From Bacteroidota bacterium (GTDB lineage: Bacteria > Bacteroidota > Bacteroidia > Flavobacteriales_D > Crocinitomicaceae): a stretch of 64,000 nt of DNA. Shown one piece after another: positions 26,130 through 34,945 of this stretch. The stretch covers positions 558,001 through 622,000 of the forward strand of contig JACPUU010000012.1 in assembly GCA_016192075.1 (NCBI GenBank). The letters are read 5' to 3'. How positions within the stretch are numbered: the stretch's first letter is position 1; each line of letters begins with the position of its first letter. Both the position numbers and the translations under genes were made by a program. The notes under the pieces are model-generated. The model was not told where the DNA came from. It did no database searches and saw only the letters and a list, made by a program, of their open reading frames with translations.

Positions 26130-28890
26130 CCTTCTTTCCTTTTTTCAATGCCCCAAGTCTTTTTTTGAGCGGTACAGCGCTGAGTGATTTGCCTACCGGT
26201 TTTTTGGCCGGCACAACAACTTCTTCTTTAGCTGGTTTTTTACCTTTTTTAAGTGGTTTCAGTGTTTTTTCATCTACTTCTTCTTCTTCCACATCAAATA
26301 AAACACCTTCTGTTTCCAGTATTTCTTCTTCCTCATCTTCAGGCCACGGCTCAGTACCAGCAATGGGATGCGTGAGTGTTACTTCTTTCACCTTGAATTT
26401 GGTAAGGTGATTGCCCACCGCTTTCATGCCCTTTACTTCAATGAATTTATCCAGCTTCACTTTTTTGTCTGCAAGATCTTTGGTTTCTTTCAAACGCTTG
26501 TTAAAACTGATCAGCACCTCTGGCTTAAACGCCGTGGTTACCACATCCAGTCTGGAACCTTCAGACTCGCCGATAAACGATATTTTTTTGTCTGATTTTG
26601 TTTCAACCAGGAACCGTTTTACAAAATGGCTGTCTTTTTCAGGGTCATAATACACGCATGAAATAGGATGTTCAGGGTGCCACTTTTCAATGTGAATCAG
26701 GTGATCACCAAACCGGGTTTCAATGTCAAAATTATGCAGTTGCAGTTCACCGGTAGCATAAAGGGTCAGTATTTTGTCATCGCCTTTAAATGATCCCAGC
26801 AGGGTTCCGCGCCCGTCAACATTAAGCCGCTGAACAACATCATCCCACCAGATTTTGCGGGCAGCCAGTGTTGAGTCGCCCACTTCTTTCTGGGTTACTT
26901 TCTGAATAATTTCTTTGGTTACCCGATTACCGGCAGAAGATCTGTTTTTAATAATCAGTGATCCAAAATCCACGTCAAAACGAACCCGTTTCAGGTGCGG
27001 ACGTGGTTTCAGGTGTACGGTTACAATTTCACGCTCACCGTTTGGATGGCACGAGAAATAATAGACCTCTGAGTTTTTAGTACCCTTGGTTATAAAATAT
27101 TCCTTGTCACGCGTAATGCTGTTTACAAAGAACCGTTTCATCATGGTAGCACCGTCTTTTCCGTCGCGGTACATCAGGTGATAAATGGTGCGTTTGTCAC
27201 CACTTTTCCAGATAGCAGCGTGCATGATGTCTTTGCCAACGAATTTCTTTTCGGCAATTTTGCTCACCATCATGGTGCCGTTTTTAAAGAATACGATGAC
27301 ATCATCAATATCACTGCATTCAGCAATAGGCTCTTTGCCTTTAAGGCCCCACCCCACAAAACCTTCATCCAGGTCAACATACAGTTTGCGGTTGGCAACA
27401 ATTACTTTTTTGGCTGAGATGACATCAAAGATTTTAATCTCTGTTTTACGTTCACGCCCTTCGCCAAAGCGTTTTTTCAGATCTTTAAAATATTCAATGG
27501 CATATTCCACCAGGTTTGCCAGGTGGTATTTGATTTTTTTGAGTTCAGTCTCCAGTTCTTTAATCAGTAAATCTGCTTTGTCTGCATCGTGTTTGGTAAT
27601 GCGGCGCATGCGCAGCTCCATCAGTTTTTTTACGTCGTCATCCGTAACGGGGCGTTTGAGTTTTTTCAGATGCGGTTTCAGCAATTTATGCGTCACCTCA
27701 ATAGCCTGCTCGTAGGTTTTACCATCGAACTTAACGTAAATTTTATTTTCAATGAAGATTTTTTCCAGCGATGCAAAGTGCCATTCTTCTTCCAGCTCTG
27801 CCTTGCGAATCTCCAACTCACGCTTAAGCAGAGCAAGGGTATGATTGGTATTGATTTTTAAAATTTCATTGACACTCAGAAAAGCCGGTTTGTTATCAAT
27901 GATTACCGATGTATTTGGTGAAATGGACATTTCACAATCGGTAAATGCATACAAGGCATCTATTGTTTTGTCAGGCGAAACACCCGGGGCAAGTGAAATA
28001 ATAATTTCTACAACAGCCGCTGTATTGTCTTCAATTTTTTTGATTTTGATTTTTCCTTTGTCATTTGCCTTGAGAATGGAATCAATCAGTGAAGAGGTAG
28101 TTGCCCCAAACGGAATTTCGGTAATCTTAAGTGTTTTAGTGTCTTCTTTGAGGATTTTAGCACGAACACGAACTTTCCCCCCCCTTTGGCCCTCGTTGTA
28201 ATGTGAAAAATCAGCCATGCCGCCATTCTGAAAATCAGGCAGAATGTTGGTTTTTTTGCCGCGTAACACATCAATGGATGCATCTATCAATTCAATAAAA
28301 TTGTGCGGCAGTACTTTACAGGCCATTCCCACTGCAATACCCTCAGCTCCCTGTGCAAGCAGCAACGGAAACTTAACAGGTAACAGCACAGGCTCCCTGT
28401 TTCTGCCGTCATACGACGGAATCCAATCGGTTGTTTTTGGATTAAAAACAACATGGCTGGCAAATTTAGAAAGCCGGGCCTCAATATAACGCGGGGCAGC
28501 GGCGGAGTCACCGGTAAGGGTATTTCCCCAGTTACCCTGCATGTCAATGAGCAGGTCTTTTTGTCCCAATTGTACCAGTGCGTCACCAATAGATGCATCA
28601 CCGTGCGGGTGATATTTCATGGTGTTACCAATGATGTTGGCCACTTTGTTGTAGCGGCCATCATCCAGCTCTTTCATGGAGTGCAATATTCTGCGCTGAA
28701 CCGGTTTTAACCCATCCATCAAAGCTGGTACGGCACGCTCCAGAATAACATACGATGCATAATCCAGGAACCACTCACGGTACATACCCGAGAGCGGAAC
28801 TATACTTCCGTCTTTATCTCCGGATCCGTTCATACCGGAATTTGGATCAAAACTTAAATTACTGGTATTATCTTCAATCTCGTCTGCCAT
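26104..28890 (-). CDS. parC: DNA topoisomerase IV subunit A
   Basis: 928 residues. The breakage-reunion domain starts at about residue 30 (YASYVILERAVPALMDGLKP), contains [19 protein letters not shown] and the active Tyr in APRYIEAR, then a long coiled section and a beta C-terminal domain with a Lys-rich disordered tail (about 860-928). The GDASIGDALVQLGQKDLL region is typical of Bacteroidota ParC rather than GyrA, and gyrA is present separately at 14.6 kb. With ParE it decatenates daughter chromosomes. ParE is 7 kb upstream on the same strand rather than adjacent. Confidence 0.95.
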   Translation of the reverse strand: MADEIEDNTSNLSFDPNSGMNGSGDKDGSIVPLSGMYREWFLDYASYVILERAVPALMDGLKPVQRRILHSMKELDDGRYNKVANIIGNTMKYHPHGDASIGDALVQLGQKDLLIDMQGNWGNTLTGDSAAAPRYIEARLSKFASHVVFNPKTTDWIPSYDGRNREPVLLPVKFPLLLAQGAEGIAVGMACKVLPHNFIELIDASIDVLRGKKTNILPDFQNGGMADFSHYNEGQRGGKVRVRAKILKEDTKTLKITEIPFGATTSSLIDSILKANDKGKIKIKKIEDNTAAVVEIIISLAPGVSPDKTIDALYAFTDCEMSISPNTSVIIDNKPAFLSVNEILKINTNHTLALLKRELEIRKAELEEEWHFASLEKIFIENKIYVKFDGKTYEQAIEVTHKLLKPHLKKLKRPVTDDDVKKLMELRMRRITKHDADKADLLIKELETELKKIKYHLANLVEYAIEYFKDLKKRFGEGRERKTEIKIFDVISAKKVIVANRKLYVDLDEGFVGWGLKGKEPIAECSDIDDVIVFFKNGTMMVSKIAEKKFVGKDIMHAAIWKSGDKRTIYHLMYRDGKDGATMMKRFFVNSITRDKEYFITKGTKNSEVYYFSCHPNGEREIVTVHLKPRPHLKRVRFDVDFGSLIIKNRSSAGNRVTKEIIQKVTQKEVGDSTLAARKIWWDDVVQRLNVDGRGTLLGSFKGDDKILTLYATGELQLHNFDIETRFGDHLIHIEKWHPEHPISCVYYDPEKDSHFVKRFLVETKSDKKISFIGESEGSRLDVVTTAFKPEVLISFNKRLKETKDLADKKVKLDKFIEVKGMKAVGNHLTKFKVKEVTLTHPIAGTEPWPEDEEEEILETEGVLFDVEEEEVDEKTLKPLKKGKKPAKEEVVVPAKKPVGKSLSAVPLKKRLGALKKGKKDDSQAKLF

Positions 28891-28981
28891 AAAAGTCTGA
28901 CCTGCAAAAATAAGCAGAACTTCATGATTTAGCTGGTTTTAGAAAGGCTTTTTTATTAACACGCCGGTTTTATTATTTCGC

Positions 28982-28989
28982 TAATTTTG
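28982..28989 (+). promoter_or_regulatory. Bacteroidota -7 box (TAATTTTG) for the GT87-like gene
   Basis: Exact TAnnTTTG match 16 bases before the ATG at 29006, in the divergent region between parC and this gene. No clear -33 TTG. Confidence 0.5.
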
Positions 28990-29005
28990 CCTGGTTTCCA
29001 TACAC

Positions 29006-30181
29006 ATGACACTATTTAGGCCTTATCCATTTTTACTGATTTGTCTTGGCTTTTGCGGGCTGATGTTTTTTATAGAAACCCGGAATGGTGCTTTTCTGCT
29101 GAACGATTTTAAGGTCTATTATGAGGCCAGCAAGGCTTTTATAAATAACGGACAGCCTTACGGTCAGGCTTTTGGCCTCTCTTCGGGCTTTTTTAAATAT
29201 TCGCCTGCAACGCTGCTGGTTTTTGCCCCTTACACGGTCTTTAGCTTTGAAACGGCGCGGGTATTGCACTTCATTTTGATTGCGACCATGGCCTTTTTTG
29301 TTTTCAAAGGCTGTCTTGAACTAAGTCAAAAATACGCCCCGGCACTTACCAGGCCCCGAGACGTTGTTTTTTTAAGTCTCTTACTGCTATTCAGCATTGT
29401 TCACCTGACGCGCGAACTGCACATGGGAAATATGAACCTGGCGCTGATTCTTCTGAGTTTGCTTGCATTAAAGGCTGTTTTGGCTGAAAAAACGCTTTCT
29501 GCAGCTGCCCTGCTGGCCCTCTTATTCCTGGTAAAACCCTATTTTGCCATTCTGCTTCTACCCTTGCTTGCAGCCCGTAAATGGCGGCTTTTGCTTTTTA
29601 TTGCCGCCGGTATGGTGTTGATTTCAATGCTGCCGGTGCTGCTGGTGGGTTTTGAAACAAACATGGAGCTTCACCGGGCCTGGATAGAAACCATGAAATC
29701 TCATAACACGGGTATGTTCAGTGAGCACACCTTTTCTTCCATCGTCAGTTCTTATTCCGGTATACGACTGGCTGCCGTGTGGCAATATGTATTCATTGGT
29801 GCAGCGGGACTGATCTATGGCGCGTTCCGTTTTAAGTACCTGGCTGGCCGCAGCGTATATACGGTTCATACCTTTATTAGCGATGCCTTTGTTTTAACGG
29901 CCCTCATTCCAAACCTGGTTATTACTGACAGCCAGCATTTTCTGTTTTCAATTCCACTGATTGGTTTAATTCTGAAACACCTGGCTGAGAAGCCCGGTTA
30001 TTGGAAGATTGCGGTGTTTGGAATACTGTTCTTTTTTTACGGGGCTAATTCAAATGATTTGCTTGGCAACCCGTTATCAAACCTATTTGATACCTATTCT
30101 ACAATTGGAGTTGCCAACCTGGGAATGGTGGCCTTTTTCTTTTTTCTGCAGCACAAAAGTGCACTATTCAGAATTGGCTGA
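29006..30181 (+). CDS. Multi-pass membrane protein, GT87/DUF2029-like glycosyltransferase
   Basis: 391 residues with about nine to ten membrane segments. The first periplasmic loop has NDFKVYYEASKAF (an acidic motif just after segment 1) and GLSSGFFKYSPATLL, a pattern seen in polyprenyl-phosphate-sugar-dependent glycosyltransferases of the GT87/DUF2029 group. It probably transfers a sugar at the outer face of the inner membrane. Acceptor unknown. Its TGA is immediately followed by the TAA of the converging TPR gene, with no spacer. Confidence 0.8.
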   Translation: MTLFRPYPFLLICLGFCGLMFFIETRNGAFLLNDFKVYYEASKAFINNGQPYGQAFGLSSGFFKYSPATLLVFAPYTVFSFETARVLHFILIATMAFFVFKGCLELSQKYAPALTRPRDVVFLSLLLLFSIVHLTRELHMGNMNLALILLSLLALKAVLAEKTLSAAALLALLFLVKPYFAILLLPLLAARKWRLLLFIAAGMVLISMLPVLLVGFETNMELHRAWIETMKSHNTGMFSEHTFSSIVSSYSGIRLAAVWQYVFIGAAGLIYGAFRFKYLAGRSVYTVHTFISDAFVLTALIPNLVITDSQHFLFSIPLIGLILKHLAEKPGYWKIAVFGILFFFYGANSNDLLGNPLSNLFDTYSTIGVANLGMVAFFFFLQHKSALFRIG

Positions 30182-31324
30182 TTATGATTTTTTTTTCGTC
30201 GGTCTGCCGGCGATCAGAATAATAACAAAAACCGGCAGCATAATCAAAAGCACTTGTAAAAAACCGTTCATTTTAGCTTTTGGAGCCGTTGCAGTTTCTT
30301 CTTTTTCGGTTTCTGTTGCCCCGGTTGCCACCTCTACCGGTTTCAATGATTTTTGCAATGAATCGTAAGCCTTTGTGTATTCATCGGCTTTTGCCAGGCT
30401 ATCCATAGCCGTGTAAACAGAAACCAATGCCAGGTAATTATCACCGGTTTCTTTCAGCAGTTTATTGGCCTCAGCAATTTCTAATCCTTTCAGCGCATGC
30501 TGTTCAGCCCGCTTCAAATCCTTTTTATAAATATAGAGGTGTGCCATTTCAGAATGAGTGTAAGCAACCCAGCGGTTATCATCTGTCCGTTCAAATTTTT
30601 TAAGGGCAATACGATAGTATTTTAGCGATTGTCCGGGATCATCAATCAGGTAATAATAACGGGCAATGGCAATCATTGAGGCATTGCTGGTTGCCGTAAA
30701 ATCATGAGTACGCTCCAGCGCAAGCACTTCAGCATAGGCATCAATTGCGGCAGCGGTATCTCCACTTTCTTCATACAGGCCGCCCATGTAAGCATTCAAA
30801 TCTGCCTGGTATGCATAGTCACCCAATTCAACAGCAATTTCCATGGCTTTTTTATTATACTCCTGCGCCATTGGCAGATTTTTGCCTGAGCGCTGAATGT
30901 AGCTGAATCCTCTCAAAATAAGCATCTCTGATTTACGGTCTTTCAATGACTGCGCAAGCGGATAAGCCTCGTTGTAATACCGGTTGGCCGCACCAAAATC
31001 CATCACGTATCCCAGGTTTAACTGAGCCAATGCCATACAAGCCTTCAGGAGACCCTCATTGTATTTTAATTTTTTAGCCAGATCATAGGCCAGGTTTGAA
31101 TATTCCAGCGAGCGTGTATAGTCCAGCTGAAGATACTCAAGAGACAGGCTGTTATAAACATCAACCTTTGCCGGATCTTCAGTATCTGTCATCAACTGCA
31201 TAATCAGCGAGTCAATGGTTGCGTTGGTGGTATCCTGCGAAAAAGAAACGAACGAACAGCTTAGTGATAAGACAATCAAAAAACTTCTGAGACAATTTGA
31301 CATTGAGGACTTTGCGTGCTTCAT
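30182..31324 (-). CDS. TPR-repeat protein with C-terminal membrane anchor
   Basis: 380 residues. A signal peptide ends near residue 30 (SFVSFSQ), about seven TPR-like helix pairs fill 40-300 (for example YNEGLLKACMALAQLNLGYV and PGQSLKYYRIALKKFERTDD), followed by a Thr/Glu-rich linker and a membrane segment (LLIMLPVFVIILIA) with a basic end. The arrangement resembles sensor or scaffold TPR proteins of Bacteroidota that lack a kinase. An in-frame ATG at 31303 would give a shorter signal peptide and a normal leader, because a TACCTTTG box ends only seven bases from the ATG at 31324. Confidence 0.85.
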   Translation of the reverse strand: MKHAKSSMSNCLRSFLIVLSLSCSFVSFSQDTTNATIDSLIMQLMTDTEDPAKVDVYNSLSLEYLQLDYTRSLEYSNLAYDLAKKLKYNEGLLKACMALAQLNLGYVMDFGAANRYYNEAYPLAQSLKDRKSEMLILRGFSYIQRSGKNLPMAQEYNKKAMEIAVELGDYAYQADLNAYMGGLYEESGDTAAAIDAYAEVLALERTHDFTATSNASMIAIARYYYLIDDPGQSLKYYRIALKKFERTDDNRWVAYTHSEMAHLYIYKKDLKRAEQHALKGLEIAEANKLLKETGDNYLALVSVYTAMDSLAKADEYTKAYDSLQKSLKPVEVATGATETEKEETATAPKAKMNGFLQVLLIMLPVFVIILIAGRPTKKKS

Positions 31325-31331
31325 TCGCTAA

Positions 31332-31339
31332 CAAAGGTA
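31332..31339 (-). promoter_or_regulatory. Bacteroidota -7 box (TACCTTTG) abutting the TPR gene start
   Basis: Exact TAnnTTTG match on the minus strand, seven bases before the ATG at 31324. Confidence 0.5.
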
Positions 31340-31475
31340 GATTATATTCCAATTCCCGTTACGTGATTCAAAAAAAAATACGGCAGCGGGTATGCTTTTT
31401 CGACGTCGGCAGAAAAAAGTTCGATAAATTTTAAATTCCCGGCTCACGCTCAGCCTGTTTCAAACAACGTGGCAT

Positions 31476-31483
31476 TACCTTTG
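31476..31483 (+). promoter_or_regulatory. Bacteroidota -7 box (TACCTTTG) for the 31.5-kb gene
   Basis: Exact TAnnTTTG match 47 bases before the ATG at 31531. The region 31325-31530 otherwise holds only the divergent promoter of the TPR gene. Confidence 0.5.
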
Positions 31484-31530
31484 TTAATCTGAAATAATAA
31501 TTGTAATTTTAACCAAAACCAAATAGCCTT

Positions 31531-32013
31531 ATGAGAACTCTATTATTGATATCGTATTGCCTTGTTGCATTCAGCTTATCAGCCCAAACAAAATTCAACA
31601 CCGGAGACACCGAACTGGATAGTGATTTAAGTTCAATCAATACCAGCGCAAAACTTGATTTGCCAGCTTTTAATGCTGATTTGACGGCCACCTTTGGCGT
31701 AAGTTCTAAAAACATTGACTACATGACTTCAATTAAAATGGAACCGGCTGAGATGTACTTTGCGCTGGAATTGGCCCTGGCCATTGGTAAACCCATTGAA
31801 TCAGTTATTGATACCTACGAAGCCAACCGAGACAAAGGCTGGGGTTACATTGCACAGCAAATGGGAATTAAACCCGGCTCTCCTGAATTTCATGCCCTGA
31901 AAGGGAAATCAAAAACAAAAAAAGAAAACGCATCCAAATCGTCTGTAAACTCAGGCAATGGAAATGGAAATGGTAACGGCAATGGAAACAGCAGCGCCCG
32001 CAAGAAAAAATAA
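31531..32013 (+). CDS. Small secreted protein with Gly-Asn repeat tail
   Basis: 160 residues with a signal peptide (MRTLLLISYCLVAFSLSAQ). The middle (about 30-125) is acidic and helical (MEPAEMYFALELALAIGKP, YIAQQMGIKPGSPEFHALKG). The C-terminal 35 residues are low-complexity: Lys/Ser, then five Gly-Asn dipeptides and a basic end (SSARKKK). The (GGAAAT)-like DNA repeat encoding the tail is prone to slippage. A perfect terminator follows 29 bases after the stop. Function unknown. Confidence 0.8.
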   Translation: MRTLLLISYCLVAFSLSAQTKFNTGDTELDSDLSSINTSAKLDLPAFNADLTATFGVSSKNIDYMTSIKMEPAEMYFALELALAIGKPIESVIDTYEANRDKGWGYIAQQMGIKPGSPEFHALKGKSKTKKENASKSSVNSGNGNGNGNGNGNSSARKKK

Positions 32014-32017
32014 AACC

Positions 32018-32737
32018 GTGATTCCATACTACAGACTTATAAAAAATGCCAGCGTATTTGCGCTGGCATTTTGTTTTTACAGTACTTATACAACCGGGCA
32101 AACCAGCAATCAAAACCCGCTTGTAAAAGAGGTGCGCAATTCCTGTGAACCACCTGAAGGAATATTCATGGATTTAAATAATCCGGAATGGAATTATATC
32201 TGGTATCAACCGCTCGATTCTACTTTCAGAAGCGAAATTAAAAAAGTACGTTTCAAAAGTGAAAACCTGAAGACAAGCAAAGGATTCAGCGATTTTTTGA
32301 CTATTGCAGCACCTAAAGAAACGGGCAATGCTAAACTTAGTGTCAAAGTTATTACCAAAAACAAATCGAAGTTCATCTTCGTCAAAAACTATACGGTTGT
32401 TGAGTTACCGGAACTCACCGTTGAGATAGCCGTGACCGATCCTGCATCTAAATTTATGTGGCTTAATTTAATTGAAACCGGCACCGGACAAAATGTAACC
32501 GGTTCATTTAACCTGTGCAAAATAGAATTCGAACTGGCAGGTAAAGACGGAAAAATCAAGGAGTACGGAATTTCCTGCAAAGGCGATGAATTTTTCCCAA
32601 GCGTTACATTACATAACCTGCCATCATTGTTTGAATTGAATGATATTTTGAGACTGAACATGGTTGTTATGCACCACGAATATGACCTCCCTGTTTATAT
32701 TCAAAAAGAATTAATTATCGAAAACCTCTGGAATTAA
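32018..32737 (+). CDS. Secreted protein, unknown function; terminator hairpin inside its signal-peptide codons
   Basis: 239 residues if started at the GTG at 32018, four bases after the previous stop: MIPYYRLIKNASVFALAFCF followed by YSTYTTGQ reads as a signal peptide. An in-frame ATG at 31958 lies within the repeat tail of the previous gene and gives an unlikely N-terminus. The mature part is beta-rich (for example FIFVKNYTVVELPELTVEIA, SFNLCKIEFELA). The codons for residues 9-20 form a perfect intrinsic terminator (32043-32078). The stop overlaps the stop of the converging gene by four bases (ATTAAC). Confidence 0.7.
   Translation: MIPYYRLIKNASVFALAFCFYSTYTTGQTSNQNPLVKEVRNSCEPPEGIFMDLNNPEWNYIWYQPLDSTFRSEIKKVRFKSENLKTSKGFSDFLTIAAPKETGNAKLSVKVITKNKSKFIFVKNYTVVELPELTVEIAVTDPASKFMWLNLIETGTGQNVTGSFNLCKIEFELAGKDGKIKEYGISCKGDEFFPSVTLHNLPSLFELNDILRLNMVVMHHEYDLPVYIQKELIIENLWN
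32043..32078 (+). terminator. Intrinsic terminator within the 5' coding part of the 32.0-kb gene
   Basis: AAAATGCCAGCG / CGCTGGCATTTT form a perfect 12-bp stem with a 6-base loop (TATTTG), followed by GTTTTTA. It begins 29 bases after the stop of the upstream gene, the normal place for its terminator, but is also read as codons of the downstream signal peptide. Confidence 0.85.
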
Positions 32738-34467
32738 CGCACCACCTGCACCCAACTGATCAGCCGTTGGGTAAGATCTGTTGTTTCGAAAACGTAAAAA
32801 TAGGTGCCTTCAATAAGCTGATTTCCTGAAAAATCAGTACCACTCCACACCACCGTTTCATTGTCATAATTGGTGTATGAATTAATAAGATCACCCCAGC
32901 GGTTATAAATTTTCAGTGAATTTTCAGTACCGGTTATACCGTGTAGATACAGGTAATCATTTTTACCATCACTGTTTGGTGAAATTGCTGTTACAGCAGC
33001 ATAACAATCAGCAACCAATACTTCTACCGAATCAAGCGCATTGCAGTATTCTGATTTAACCATCACATAATAATTCTGACTGTTCAGCGGAGCTACCGTT
33101 TGAACGGGGTTAAGTGAATCACCGGGAATGTTGAGCCACTGATAACTCAAGCCGCCATTTGCATTTATTTCAACTGAATCTCCGGCGCAGATTGTATGCG
33201 GGCCACTGGTAACAGCCGGGTTTGTGACTACCTCAATGTACTTATTGGAAATGTTGTTTGCATCAACCGAATCGCCTGATATCACACAGGTAAAATAACC
33301 ACTATGATCAACCGAAGCAAGGCCCAGGTTTATGTCCAGGTATGACCCGCCGGTTAAAAAACCGGTCCAGTGATAATAATGAAACGGTGTTGAGCCGTCG
33401 AGCAGAATAAAATCAGCATCCTGAATTGGGCCAGGGCCATAGTTCTGAATGGTTATAATCACATCGGTGTCAACGCCTGAACAAAGTGTATCAAGCCCAT
33501 GATACTCATAGACAAACAAGTCATTGGCAGCATAGGCCGATTTGAGAATAAGACCCGAATAACCTGAAATCCACCCGGTACCGTCAGACACCATGTCAAC
33601 TGCTTTCAGATCAAGTGAGACTACCGAATTCATGCTCCATGACATACCGCCATCCTGTGTTGTGAGCAGCGTACCGTTATTGCCCACAGCTACCCCAATG
33701 GCCGGGTTCAAAAAATCAATATCCAGTATAGCACCCGGAGAAGTGGAAGTACCCACAGTCCAGTTAGCACCGCCATCAAGGGTTTGATGCACATACCCGC
33801 CACTGCCCGCAATAACCACTTCACTCATCGACTTGGCATGCAAACAATAAATATCAGATGCCGATAAGGGTGCAACCTGTGTCCAGGTAATGCCACCATC
33901 TGTAGAAAAACCCAGGTAAGCACTTACACCACAAATCCATCCTTCGTTTGGATTTATAAAATGAACATCGTACATGGTACCTCCAAAGGGGCTGAAAGGA
34001 ATCCAGGTGAGACCTCCGTCAATGGTTCTGAAATTGTCTAAAAAACCTAAAATCCACCCGTGATCTGCATCCACAAAATGAATTTCGTATAAATGACTTG
34101 ACGTGCCGCTTGGCTGCGGAGCAACATCCCAGGTTATTCCACCATCAACGGATTTCAAAAGTGTTTCATTGTCACCCACAATCCAACCGGTGGTTGCTGA
34201 ACTGAAACAGACACTGTGTAAATCAACCGATACCGGCGAGGTTTGCTGCACCCAGGTAGCACCGCCGTCAGTCGTGTTCAAAATGACACCACCCTGCCCC
34301 ACTGCCCAACCTTTGCTAAGATCTTTAAAAAAAATATCCGCAATAAACTCTGCTGTAAGTCCTGAATTCTGAGTATTCCACGTAAACTGGGAGTTGCCGT
34401 ACACAGACACCAGCAATGCAATTGCAAGCAACATTTTTTTTACCGGTGACTGGTGTTTTGTGAACAT
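32734..34467 (-). CDS. Secreted YCF48-like propeller protein with T9SS type B sorting domain
   Basis: 577 residues. A signal peptide (about 1-27, ends GNSQ) is followed by YCF48/BNR-type blades (TTDGGATWVQQT, SVDGGITWDVAP, STDGGITWTQVA, TLDGGANWTVGT, TQDGGMSWSMN) over about 28-315. A beta-sandwich region with PKD/Ig-like strands follows, and the C-terminal ~85 residues (TAISPNSDGKNDYLYL, KIYNRWGDLI) are a CHU_C-type type B T9SS signal. Predicted to be surface-exposed. Start at 34467 keeps two Lys in the n-region; 34434 is the alternative. Confidence 0.9.
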   Translation of the reverse strand: MFTKHQSPVKKMLLAIALLVSVYGNSQFTWNTQNSGLTAEFIADIFFKDLSKGWAVGQGGVILNTTDGGATWVQQTSPVSVDLHSVCFSSATTGWIVGDNETLLKSVDGGITWDVAPQPSGTSSHLYEIHFVDADHGWILGFLDNFRTIDGGLTWIPFSPFGGTMYDVHFINPNEGWICGVSAYLGFSTDGGITWTQVAPLSASDIYCLHAKSMSEVVIAGSGGYVHQTLDGGANWTVGTSTSPGAILDIDFLNPAIGVAVGNNGTLLTTQDGGMSWSMNSVVSLDLKAVDMVSDGTGWISGYSGLILKSAYAANDLFVYEYHGLDTLCSGVDTDVIITIQNYGPGPIQDADFILLDGSTPFHYYHWTGFLTGGSYLDINLGLASVDHSGYFTCVISGDSVDANNISNKYIEVVTNPAVTSGPHTICAGDSVEINANGGLSYQWLNIPGDSLNPVQTVAPLNSQNYYVMVKSEYCNALDSVEVLVADCYAAVTAISPNSDGKNDYLYLHGITGTENSLKIYNRWGDLINSYTNYDNETVVWSGTDFSGNQLIEGTYFYVFETTDLTQRLISWVQVVR

Positions 34468-34522
34468 GAAACGGGTGTTAAAAATAGAAAATTATCTGAC
34501 TGTTAGAACGTTTGTCTATAGG

Positions 34523-34945
34523 TCAGGGTTGGGTACAAAGGGTAAACCGGTTGATGGTTGTATCTTCATCCTGCAAATAAATGCCGGCTTCAAGGCAGTA
34601 TTCATTGGAGGTTTCAGGCGCAGCATCGTAAAAAAAAGTATAATCACCGCTGGTGTTTAAATACGAATTAAATAAAACCTCTTGCTGATTATTAACCCTG
34701 CACGTGATGTAAATAAGGTACGATTGTAAACCAGGCGCATTTTCTTCAGGCAGCACGGCCTTAATCATAACCCGCGGAAAGCCGAAATCATTGTAATAAC
34801 TATAGGCGTCATCAATGTAAAACCAACAGTCACCGGCATATTCTTTATCAAAGATATTGGTATTCAACGTATCTACCCCTTCTATCTTTTTAAGACACGA
34901 ACTGGTAACCAAACCAAGTGCTATGACAACAATCCAGTATTTCAT
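34523..34945 (-). CDS. Small lipoprotein, unknown function
   Basis: 140 residues from the ATG at 34945. The longer open frame to 35128 lies inside the upstream gene and lacks a signal; from 34945 the protein starts MKYWIVVIALGLVTSSC, a lipoprotein signal with Cys at residue 17. The body is acidic and beta-rich with two Cys. ATGA overlap with the stop of the upstream gene shows translational coupling. Third gene of the parE operon. Confidence 0.8.
   Translation of the reverse strand: MKYWIVVIALGLVTSSCLKKIEGVDTLNTNIFDKEYAGDCWFYIDDAYSYYNDFGFPRVMIKAVLPEENAPGLQSYLIYITCRVNNQQEVLFNSYLNTSGDYTFFYDAAPETSNEYCLEAGIYLQDEDTTINRFTLCTQP

Noticed and set aside
31958-32017. ATG at 31958 as start of the 32-kb gene
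   Set aside because: It lies within the repeat tail of the upstream gene and gives a low-complexity N-terminus, while GTG 32018 gives a proper signal peptide.
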